The translations under genes and the position numbers were made by a program. Below, piece after piece: positions 23,865 to 30,429 of a stretch of 64,000 bases of DNA (its first letter is position 1; the number at the start of each line of letters is the position of its first letter). The stretch lies in assembly GCF_022921095.1 (NCBI RefSeq), contig NZ_CP095053.1:3824501-3888500 (forward strand). Direction: 5' to 3'. This stretch comes from Hymenobacter aerilatus. Lineage in GTDB: Bacteria; Bacteroidota; Bacteroidia; Cytophagales; Hymenobacteraceae. Below the pieces are notes generated by a model. The model searched no databases, had not been told where the DNA came from, and worked only from the letters and a program-made list of their open reading frames with translations.

Positions 23865-23879
23865 AAGCTGGTTTTCTAT

Positions 23880-24272
23880 CTAAAACGGCGTTGTACTCGC
23901 ATTGCGCGAGCCACCTTTCAGAATAACAGAGAACAGGAAAAACCACAGCAGCCCGTAGAACGCGTTGAACGTGGCCAGCCAATAGATATAGGAGTGCGAC
24001 GCCACCGCCTGCGCATTGGTCTGCCAGATGACTACCCCGAAAGCAATCAGCGCATTCAGAACCAGGAACAGCACCCAGTTACCGGTTTTATTGAACGTGG
24101 CCACGCCCATCGCGCGGTTGATGAGGTAGTAGAAAATCAGCACCAGCGCCAGCGATACGCCTATGTTAATAAGACCAATGTTGGGGAAAATCACGTCACG
24201 GTAAACGGGAATTTCCGAGGGCGGCTGCGGTGTGCCGATGAGTTCGTAGAGGAAGCGGAAGAGGCTTTTCAT
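23880..24272 (-). CDS. Small three-helix membrane protein
   Basis: This 130-residue inner-membrane protein has three predicted helices at about 28-51, 66-84 and 95-118. A short cytoplasmic N terminus begins MKSLFRFLYELIGTPQPP, and a polar C terminus follows. No named family is recognised. It is the second gene of the operon, between the VWA-type lipoprotein and the tubulin-like protein. It may serve as a membrane anchor for the tubulin-like protein, which is inference from position only. Confidence 0.78.
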   Translation of the reverse strand: MKSLFRFLYELIGTPQPPSEIPVYRDVIFPNIGLINIGVSLALVLIFYYLINRAMGVATFNKTGNWVLFLVLNALIAFGVVIWQTNAQAVASHSYIYWLATFNAFYGLLWFFLFSVILKGGSRNASTTPF

Positions 24273-24344
24273 AGAGTAGCGCGAAGCCTATTTGTGTTTC
24301 GTTGAATGATAAGGGTAAAAGCGGCACAGCAGTCAGTAACGCCG

Positions 24345-24364
24345 CGCGAAGCCCGAGCTTCGCG
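24345..24364. repeat. Intercistronic hairpin
   Basis: A perfect 8-bp stem (CGCGAAGC/GCTTCGCG) with a CCGA loop lies between the first two genes of the operon. Confidence 0.7.
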
Positions 24365-24374
24365 GTACGGAGCC

Positions 24375-25739
24375 CTACTCGCCGGGTTGTAAGGTAAACG
24401 GAATCGTGAATACGGGCGCTTCGGCTTGCTCGTCGCTCGTTACGGCGGCCACGCCGTCGAGGAGGCTGCTGAGGGCAAAGGTTTTGGCGCCTACTTGGTT
24501 GATGTTACTGTCGTTTGGGGTGGTCCACTGCCCTACCCAGGCCGGGCGGCGGTGGTTAAGCAAGAGCTGCAATGGGCGGGCGGCGCGGGGTTGCCGCGTG
24601 AGGCGCACCTTTACGAAGTGTGAATACTGGTTTTCGGGGCCGCTGCTGCCTTGGGTTTGTGCATTGGCGGCAAATACGTCGGCCACTTTCGCATCCGTAT
24701 CTTGCCCAACGAGTTGCAGGTTTTGCTTGAGGTAGGCCACGTCGCGGTAGGCGGCAGGTAGGGTGTTTAGATCCAGGCCTACCACAAACTCCACCGGCTG
24801 CGCTGCCGAGGCTTCCTGCACCGCTACCGTGTGGTAGCTAGCGCCAGCCGCGCGCTTGCTGGCGCCAGCATCACCGTAGTACCACGCCCCTTTGTTCTGG
24901 AAGCGGCTGAGCAGGGATGAAGCGGGGGTAGGATAATTCACCCCGAAATGCGCCTGCTGCCCCGGTTGCTTCGTGAGCAGCGTCGCGTCAAACTGCCGCA
25001 CAGCATCGGCCGGGCCGACTATCCAGATATAGTAGGGAATCGGTGTGTCGCAGCAATTATTGATGCGCTTGGCACCGGTTTTCAGCGCGGGGTAGAATGC
25101 CCCTTTAAAATCAGAGGTGAAACCGTAGACCGACACAGCTAAGTCAGGGTGGCCGGTACTGTTCAGGGCATCGGTGATGTCGGTTTTGACATAGGCTTGG
25201 TCGCCGGTGCGGGGCGGAGCGTAGATGAAGTCCGAAATCAGCACGCTTACGGCGCCCGGCTGGTAGTAGTGACTCACCAATGTATCCAGAATGGCCGGGA
25301 TGCTCGTGCTGCTGGCCGCCTCCCGGATACCGCCGCGCACGGTCTGGGACAGTTGCTGGTAGGAGTCGCGGTAGGGCTTCTCCTTGATGCGGTAGAAGTT
25401 TTTTTGCCGCACCGCCGAGCTGCGGTTCAAGTCGGACAGGAACTGTGCTACGTGCTGCTGAAACTGTGTATTCTGCGCATCGGCGCCGGTTTTGGGCATA
25501 AAGCCTTCCATCGAGCCTGATACTTCCAGAAACACGTTGGCCTGCGCCAGCGGCTGGGTAGGGGCCGGAGCAGACGATTCGGCGGCGGCTGGTGCTTCGG
25601 AAGTAGCCGGCTTTTCAGCAGTGACCGGGACTTTGGCGCTACTGTCGCTTTTCATGTCCTCGCGAGAGTAACAGCCGGCGAGCAGCAGCGTGGCGCCTAG
25701 CAGCGCTGGGAGTAAGCGGGGAGGGAGAGGTAGGTGCAT
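24375..25739 (-). CDS. Lipoprotein with von Willebrand A-like domain
   Basis: This 454-residue protein has a lipoprotein signal ending LLLAGC (Cys 23). An Ala/Pro/Ser linker to about residue 68 is followed by a VWA-like fold beginning NVFLEVSGSMEGFM. The metal-site motif DxSxS is present as E72-x-S-x-S, so the first Asp is replaced by Glu. A later SVLISDFIY strand fits the same fold. It is probably exposed in the periplasm. The start at 25739 was chosen at the signal peptide, since the open frame extends 17 codons upstream. It is the first gene of the operon, preceded by a promoter-like sequence. A role in binding a partner is inferred from the VWA family. Confidence 0.85.
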   Translation of the reverse strand: MHLPLPPRLLPALLGATLLLAGCYSREDMKSDSSAKVPVTAEKPATSEAPAAAESSAPAPTQPLAQANVFLEVSGSMEGFMPKTGADAQNTQFQQHVAQFLSDLNRSSAVRQKNFYRIKEKPYRDSYQQLSQTVRGGIREAASSTSIPAILDTLVSHYYQPGAVSVLISDFIYAPPRTGDQAYVKTDITDALNSTGHPDLAVSVYGFTSDFKGAFYPALKTGAKRINNCCDTPIPYYIWIVGPADAVRQFDATLLTKQPGQQAHFGVNYPTPASSLLSRFQNKGAWYYGDAGASKRAAGASYHTVAVQEASAAQPVEFVVGLDLNTLPAAYRDVAYLKQNLQLVGQDTDAKVADVFAANAQTQGSSGPENQYSHFVKVRLTRQPRAARPLQLLLNHRRPAWVGQWTTPNDSNINQVGAKTFALSSLLDGVAAVTSDEQAEAPVFTIPFTLQPGE

Positions 25740-25743
25740 CGAA

Positions 25744-25774
25744 CCAAGGTAAAGACTGTCGGCCGAAGCCGCAA
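25744..25774 (-). promoter_or_regulatory. Candidate promoter of the seven-gene operon
   Basis: On the minus strand a TTG (25772-25774), a 20-nt spacer and TACCTTGG (25744-25751) resemble the Bacteroidota -33/-7 pattern with one mismatch. The -7 box ends 4 nt before the lipoprotein ATG, which would give a leaderless mRNA. Confidence 0.3.
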
Positions 25775-25844
25775 CCTTGCGTACTGCCACAGCTAGCAGC
25801 AGGTTGTGTAGGAACGATGTGCAGGGCAGAAAATTTTACAGTGC

Positions 25845-26486
25845 CTACGTGCTCATTTCTACATCATCCCAGTCGGCTGCCCGGTTGAATATCCATTCAA
25901 GGGCTTTACGCCGTTCGTATACGATACCTTCCTGCACCACTGCCTCGCGGCCGTGCAGCCGCTCGTCCACGCAGTACCAATGCAAGCGGTAATGAAAATC
26001 CAGCATCTGGTAGAGTTTCTCTGGGGGCCGTAATGATTGCAGTTGCGCCAGCTTTTGGTTATCCTCTCCCTGTTCCAAGTTCGGCAGCAAGGAGGCCATA
26101 TGGTCGCCTACCCACTCGGTTGGCGAAAGGTCGTCAATCATCCCAGTGGCCCACATCATGGCCCACAGACTTTCCAGGCTCCAGCGTAGATTGATGAGTT
26201 CTTGCTGGGCCAGATCGTCGTTATCTTTTGTTAACAGTTCTTCTTCCTCAGCCGAAAGGAATACTTCCAACCCGTGCCTTTGTATCCACTCCCGAATAAC
26301 GGCGATAGGTGCTTCAAAGGAGATGTTAATGAGTGCATTCAGCACACTCATGCGGCCTTTCACCTCCTCTATGTCGCGCAGCGCTGGCTGGTCTAGGTAT
26401 GGTAGCCAATCGTTGATGCGCCCGCCTAAGGCTATTACCTGTGCTTCTGAAAGCAATTTGGTTTGCTCCTGAAATTCTTCTTGCAT
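25845..26486 (-). CDS. DUF4272 family protein
   Basis: This 213-residue soluble protein shows the DUF4272 pattern: RMSVLNALINISFEAPIAVIREW, RWSLESLWAMMWATGMID, YRLHWYCVDERLHG and GIVYERRKALEWIFNRAADWDDV. The function of the family is unknown. No signal peptide or membrane helix is present. The first ATG, at 26486, is used. It is on the same strand as the seven-gene operon but lies about 105 bp upstream of the operon's first gene, with a promoter-like sequence between them. Confidence 0.9.
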   Translation of the reverse strand: MQEEFQEQTKLLSEAQVIALGGRINDWLPYLDQPALRDIEEVKGRMSVLNALINISFEAPIAVIREWIQRHGLEVFLSAEEEELLTKDNDDLAQQELINLRWSLESLWAMMWATGMIDDLSPTEWVGDHMASLLPNLEQGEDNQKLAQLQSLRPPEKLYQMLDFHYRLHWYCVDERLHGREAVVQEGIVYERRKALEWIFNRAADWDDVEMST

Positions 26487-26530
26487 AAGAAATAGAAGAG
26501 AGTGTGCCTTTAGCTTACGTAATGGCTGGG

Positions 26531-27532
26531 CTAACTGTAGTCAATCTCCGTATTGTCCCCAATGTTCAAACTATGGTTCACGCCCCGAAACGACGAGTCG
26601 CTGCCCACGATGCAGTCGTGCATGACGGCTTGGCGTAGCTCGCTGTATGACCCAATAATGGAGTCGCTGAGGACGGTGTGCTGAATGATGGTTTTGTCGC
26701 CGATGGCCACGTTGGGGCCAATGATGGAATTGGAAATCTGACAGTCCTTACCGATGCTAACGGGCGGGATGATGATGGTATTGGCAAACTCGGGGTACTC
26801 GCGGCGGCGCATGGCATCGGGACGACGCAGCAGACGGGCGTTGGCTTCGAGCAGGGTGTCTTTGCGGCCGCAGTCAAACCAGCTGTCTACCGTAGCAGTC
26901 GTCATCTCCTCGCCCTGCTGAATCATCAGCATCAGCGCATCCGTGAGCTGAAACTCGTCGTAAGTACGCAGGTTTTCGTCGATCAGGCGCTCCAGGGCCA
27001 CGGCCAGCACCTCGGGATGGGCCAGCTTATAGAGCCCTACCATGGCGTAGTTCGACTTGGGGATACGGGGCTTTTCTACCACCTTCAGCACGCGGCCGCC
27101 AGGACCGGTTTCCACCAGACCAAACATAGAGGGCGTTTTCACCTCCTGCACGGCCAGCACCGAGCCAGGGTCTTGCAGAATGGCTTTCAGGTCGACGTCT
27201 ACAATGGTGTCGCCGAGCAGGATCAGCACGCCGTCAGTGTCGTGGCGGAACTGCTCGCGGGCCAGCCACAGAGCGTGGGCAATGCCCTCGCGGGGGTCTT
27301 GCACCACAAACTCGGCGCGCAACTCGGGGTGGTAGCGGCGCACATAGTGCTTGATTTTCTCGCCCAAGTAGCCAATTACAAACACAAACTCTTCGACGCC
27401 CGCGGCCACTACCCGGTCAATAATATGCCCTAAAATGGGCGTACCGGCCACCGGCACCAGCGACTTAGGCTGCGTGTGCGTGTGCGGACGAAGGCGCGAA
27501 CCAATACCAGCAACAGGAATTACGGCTTTCAT
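26531..27532 (-). CDS. Sugar-1-phosphate nucleotidyltransferase
   Basis: This 333-residue enzyme makes an NDP-sugar from a sugar 1-phosphate and NTP. The N-terminal nucleotidyltransferase domain (about 1-235) has the glycine-rich loop GIGSRLRPHTHTQPKSLVPVAG, LLGDTIVDVD and VVEKPRIPKSNYAMVGLY. The C-terminal part (about 245-333) is a left-handed beta helix (NTIIIPPVSIGKDCQISNSI). The pattern fits glucose-1-phosphate thymidylyl- or uridylyltransferases; the exact nucleotide is uncertain. The ATG at 27532 gives the family N terminus MKAVIPVAG. A perfect 8-bp hairpin lies in the upstream DNA (27553-27574). Confidence 0.92.
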   Translation of the reverse strand: MKAVIPVAGIGSRLRPHTHTQPKSLVPVAGTPILGHIIDRVVAAGVEEFVFVIGYLGEKIKHYVRRYHPELRAEFVVQDPREGIAHALWLAREQFRHDTDGVLILLGDTIVDVDLKAILQDPGSVLAVQEVKTPSMFGLVETGPGGRVLKVVEKPRIPKSNYAMVGLYKLAHPEVLAVALERLIDENLRTYDEFQLTDALMLMIQQGEEMTTATVDSWFDCGRKDTLLEANARLLRRPDAMRRREYPEFANTIIIPPVSIGKDCQISNSIIGPNVAIGDKTIIQHTVLSDSIIGSYSELRQAVMHDCIVGSDSSFRGVNHSLNIGDNTEIDYS

Positions 27533-27717
27533 GTAGATGGGAAAAAAGCGTGCAGTTCGCAAATTAGCGAACTGAATGGTAGCACAGCGCGGCAACTGCT
27601 AAGAACCGAATGCGTACGTTGCACCAACTTACGGTTCGTGAGGCAAACCGCTGCCCCCTACCCTAGGTTTCACGTTTCAGTTGTCTCTCCTTTTTTTCAT
27701 CTTACCCCCTACCCTCT

Positions 27718-28296
27718 ATGAAACGCCTTTTAATTTACCTCTTCGGCCTGGTGGTGCTGCTCTCGCAGTCGTCGTGCGGCTACAATAGCATGGTTGAGAA
27801 AGACCAGGCTGTGAAAACACAATGGGCGCAAGTGCAGAACAGCTACCAACGCCGCGCCGACCTAATTCCTAACCTGGTAAACACCGTAAAAGGTGCTGCT
27901 AACTTTGAAAAATCAACTCTGACCGACGTAGTAAACGCCCGTGCCAAGGCTACTAGCGTGCAAGTGTCAGCTGATAATCTCACACCTGAGAAGCTGAAGC
28001 AATTCCAGGAAGCCCAGAGCCAAGTAAGTGCCGGGTTAGGTAGGCTGCTTGCAGTATCAGAAAACTACCCCGATTTAAAAGCTAATGCCAACTTTCAGGA
28101 ATTGCAGGCGCAGATTGAGGGTACTGAAAACCGCATCAATGTGGAGCGCAACAAGTTTAATACAGTAACCCAGGACTATAACACCTACATCCGCTCTTTC
28201 CCGCAGAACCTGTTTGCAGGGCTGTTTAAGTTCAGCGAAAAACCGTATTTCGAAGCTGACGCTGCTTCGCAAAAAGCGCCTACCGTACAATTTTAG
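27718..28296 (+). CDS. lemA: LemA family protein
   Basis: This 192-residue protein has an N-terminal lipoprotein-like or anchor segment (LLIYLFGLVVLLSQSSC). The LemA signature follows: NSMVEKDQAVKTQWAQVQNSYQRRADLIPNL, where the Q-V-Q-N-x-Y-Q-R-R-A-D-L stretch is highly conserved. The rest is a helical bundle ending TQDYNTYIRSFPQNLFAGLF. The function is poorly defined; family members are membrane-bound with a periplasmic or extracytoplasmic helical domain. It heads a conserved LemA-TPM-TPM cluster, separated from the next gene by a hairpin. Confidence 0.95.
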   Translation: MKRLLIYLFGLVVLLSQSSCGYNSMVEKDQAVKTQWAQVQNSYQRRADLIPNLVNTVKGAANFEKSTLTDVVNARAKATSVQVSADNLTPEKLKQFQEAQSQVSAGLGRLLAVSENYPDLKANANFQELQAQIEGTENRINVERNKFNTVTQDYNTYIRSFPQNLFAGLFKFSEKPYFEADAASQKAPTVQF

Positions 28297-28317
28297 ATTG
28301 GTTTTTAGTTTTTTGGA

Positions 28318-28366
28318 ATTGGTTTTTGGTGACGATGTGCTTCGACGCCAACAACCAAAAACCAAT
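28318..28366. repeat. Intercistronic hairpin
   Basis: A perfect 13-bp stem (ATTGGTTTTTGGT / ACCAAAAACCAAT) lies in the gap between lemA and the first TPM gene. Confidence 0.75.
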
Positions 28367-28383
28367 ACCCATAAACCACTGCC

Positions 28384-28842
28384 ATGACCACCCCACTCAC
28401 CGCGGAGCAGGAAGCCAGCCTGATTGCCGCCATTCAGCAGGCCGAGCGCACCACCTCGGGCGAAATCCGGGTACATCTAGAAGACACCTGCCCTACCCCC
28501 GAGCCGCTTGATAGGGCCGCGCAGGTGTTTGCCGAACTGGGCATGCACAAAACGGCTCAGCGCAACGGTGTGCTGTTTTATCTGGCCTGGAAAACCCGGC
28601 AGTTTGCCGTTATCGGCGACGCGGGCATTAACGCCACCGTGCCCGACGATTTTTGGGAAACCACCAAGGAGGCCGTGCTGGAACAGTTTCGGGGCAAGCA
28701 TTTGGCGGCGGGGCTGGCCCGCGGTATTCAGCTGGTAGGCGAGCAGCTGCACCGCTATTTCCCGTATGACGCCGCCACCGACCAAAACGAGCTGGACGAT
28801 TCCATCTCGTATGGTTCTTCTACCTCGCCACCGCACGCATGA
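28384..28842 (+). CDS. TPM domain protein, cytoplasmic type
   Basis: This 152-residue protein is a single TPM domain (formerly DUF477): TAEQEASLIAAIQQAERTTSGEIRVHLEDTC, RNGVLFYLAWKTRQFAVIGDAGINATV and FRGKHLAAGLARGIQLVGEQL. No signal peptide is visible. Its stop overlaps the next start by four bases (ATGA), so the two TPM proteins are probably co-translated. TPM domains have been linked to photosystem repair in plants and are of unknown role in most bacteria. Confidence 0.92.
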   Translation: MTTPLTAEQEASLIAAIQQAERTTSGEIRVHLEDTCPTPEPLDRAAQVFAELGMHKTAQRNGVLFYLAWKTRQFAVIGDAGINATVPDDFWETTKEAVLEQFRGKHLAAGLARGIQLVGEQLHRYFPYDAATDQNELDDSISYGSSTSPPHA

Positions 28843-29657
28843 CCTATCCTACCCCTACGCTATTTCTTTCGCGTGTATCGGCCGCCGTTGCGCTGCTGCT
28901 CCTACTGTGCAGCTGGCTGCCGGCCGCGGCTCAGACCATTCCGCCGCGCCCCAATCCGCCGCGGCTGGTAAATGACTTGGCCGGTATGATGAGCGCCGAT
29001 GAGGTAGCCAGCCTGGAACGCAAGCTGGTGGCCTACGACGACAGCACTTCCTCGCAGATTGCTGTGGTAACGGTGCCCAACCTCGACGGCGACGACATTG
29101 CCAATTACGCCCAGCAGCTCTACGAAAGCTGGGGCATTGGCCGCAAGGGCAAAGACAATGGTATTTTGGTGCTGGTGGCCGCCCAGGAGCGTCGCGCCCG
29201 CATCCAGACCGGCTATGGCCTGGAAGGCGCCGTGCCCGACGCCCTGGCCAAGCGCATCATCAGCAATACCATTGTGCCCGCCTTCAAGCAGGAGCGCTAC
29301 TACGAGGGCCTCAACACCGCCACCGACGAGCTAATTGCTCTGGCCAAAGGTGAGTATAAAGCCGACCCCAAAGAGCAGCGCCGCAACCGCGACTCGTCGG
29401 GCTCGGGCTTTCCGTTTTGGCTGATCATCCTGGCCCTAGTGCTGTTCTGGTTCCTGAGCCGGCGCGGTGGCGGCGGGGGTAGGGGCGGCCGACGCAACCG
29501 CGGCAGCGGCGGCATGTTCATCCCGCCCGTCATCTTCGGCGACTTCTCCGGCGGCCGCGGCACTTTTGGCGGAGGCGGTGGTGGCTTCGGGGGCGGCGGC
29601 TTTGGCGGTTTCGGCGGTGGCAGCTCCGGCGGCGGCGGCGCCAGCGGCAACTGGTGA
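28839..29657 (+). CDS. TPM domain membrane protein with Gly-rich tail
   Basis: This 272-residue protein has a signal peptide (LLLLCSWLPAAAQ). A TPM domain follows at about 40-165 (LVNDLAGMMSADEVASLERKL, GIGRKGKDNGILVLVAAQERRARIQTGYGLEG), then a membrane helix at about 190-206 (FPFWLIILALVLFWFLS) and a tail rich in Gly, Phe and Arg. The layout is that of YgcG-type proteins. The TPM domain would be periplasmic and the Gly-rich tail cytoplasmic. It is the last gene of the lemA cluster. A GTGA-type repeat starts just after its stop. Confidence 0.93.
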   Translation: MTYPTPTLFLSRVSAAVALLLLLCSWLPAAAQTIPPRPNPPRLVNDLAGMMSADEVASLERKLVAYDDSTSSQIAVVTVPNLDGDDIANYAQQLYESWGIGRKGKDNGILVLVAAQERRARIQTGYGLEGAVPDALAKRIISNTIVPAFKQERYYEGLNTATDELIALAKGEYKADPKEQRRNRDSSGSGFPFWLIILALVLFWFLSRRGGGGGRGGRRNRGSGGMFIPPVIFGDFSGGRGTFGGGGGGFGGGGFGGFGGGSSGGGGASGNW

Positions 29658-29660
29658 GTA

Positions 29661-29771
29661 GTGAAATAGTGAGATGGTGAGTTTGACGTTCTGCTGGCGC
29701 TACTGGCGTAATCTGTGAAGAAAGTGCGGCCAGAACGTCAAACTCACCATTTCATCATCTCACTATTTCAC
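29661..29771. repeat. GTGA-type inverted repeat between convergent genes
   Basis: Left arm 29661-29693 and right arm 29731-29771 are complementary, with a small insertion in the right arm. The sequence GTGAGTTTGACGTTCTG is shared with DNA flanking copy c of the other repeat at about 11913-11929. The right arm contains the stop codon of the exonuclease gene. Confidence 0.8.
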
Positions 29772-30341
29772 CATATAAAACGGCCTTAACAGGCGCACCA
29801 CATCCAGCGCGTCTGCCAGCGCCTCGTGTGCTACGGTATCGTCCTCAAACTTTGCGCGGGCCTTGCAGATTTGCATAGTAGGCAGGCGCGTGTCTTTGTG
29901 CCAGTTGAGGTAAAACGCGGCCGGGTCGAGGGTAGCGGGCTCCGTGCGCACCAGCGTGCCGTAGCCGGGTAGGCGGCGCAGAAACGGCACGTCGAACACC
30001 GCCACGTTTTTGCCGGCAATAGTGAAGGTGACGCAGTTTTTCTTGTCGGTTTTGAAGCCTTGCGCCAGCAGAAACTCGCGCAGTTGCGGCAGTAGCTCCT
30101 CGGGCATGCACAGTTCGGGGTTGGGCTCTTTGCGGGCTAGCTCTTCCAACAGCCGGGCGTTTAGGGCCAGCGCGCCGGCCGAGCCCACATACTCGGGGTG
30201 GCGCACCACCCGCCGGAAGCTGGGCAGTTCGGCCAGGGGTAACAGGTGTTTGGTGTCTTCTACTACGGCGGCCAGCTCCAGAATCTGGTGCCGTTCGAAG
30301 TTGCCGCCGGTGGTTTCGAGGTCGAGGGAGACGTAGCGCAT
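29763..30341 (-). CDS. DEDDh 3'-5' exonuclease
   Basis: This 192-residue exonuclease of the DnaQ/RNase T type has all motifs: DLETTG (Exo I, D and E), FDVPFL (Exo II, D) and HEALADALDVVRLL (Exo III, H and D). It degrades DNA or RNA from the 3' end with two metal ions; the substrate is not known. The ATG at 30341 starts directly at MRYVSLDLETTGG. Its stop codon and last three residues lie inside a repeat arm. It is divergent from polA. Confidence 0.92.
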   Translation of the reverse strand: MRYVSLDLETTGGNFERHQILELAAVVEDTKHLLPLAELPSFRRVVRHPEYVGSAGALALNARLLEELARKEPNPELCMPEELLPQLREFLLAQGFKTDKKNCVTFTIAGKNVAVFDVPFLRRLPGYGTLVRTEPATLDPAAFYLNWHKDTRLPTMQICKARAKFEDDTVAHEALADALDVVRLLRPFYMVK

Positions 30342-30414
30342 GGTAGGCGCTTACGGGTAGGGTAGGCAGCGCGTTGGTTTCGCAGTGCCTTCATCCTAAC
30401 TCCGCCTGCCTACG

Positions 30415-30422
30415 TACCTTTG
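30415..30422 (+). promoter_or_regulatory. Candidate -7 box upstream of polA
   Basis: TACCTTTG matches TAnnTTTG and ends 7 nt before the polA ATG, which would give an mRNA with almost no leader. The -33 element is unclear. Confidence 0.4.
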
Positions 30423-30429
30423 CTTTACT

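Noticed and set aside
14366..25739. The operon as a complete Zorya defence system
   Set aside because: Only the motor pair resembles ZorA and ZorB; no ZorC, ZorD or ZorE-type gene is present.
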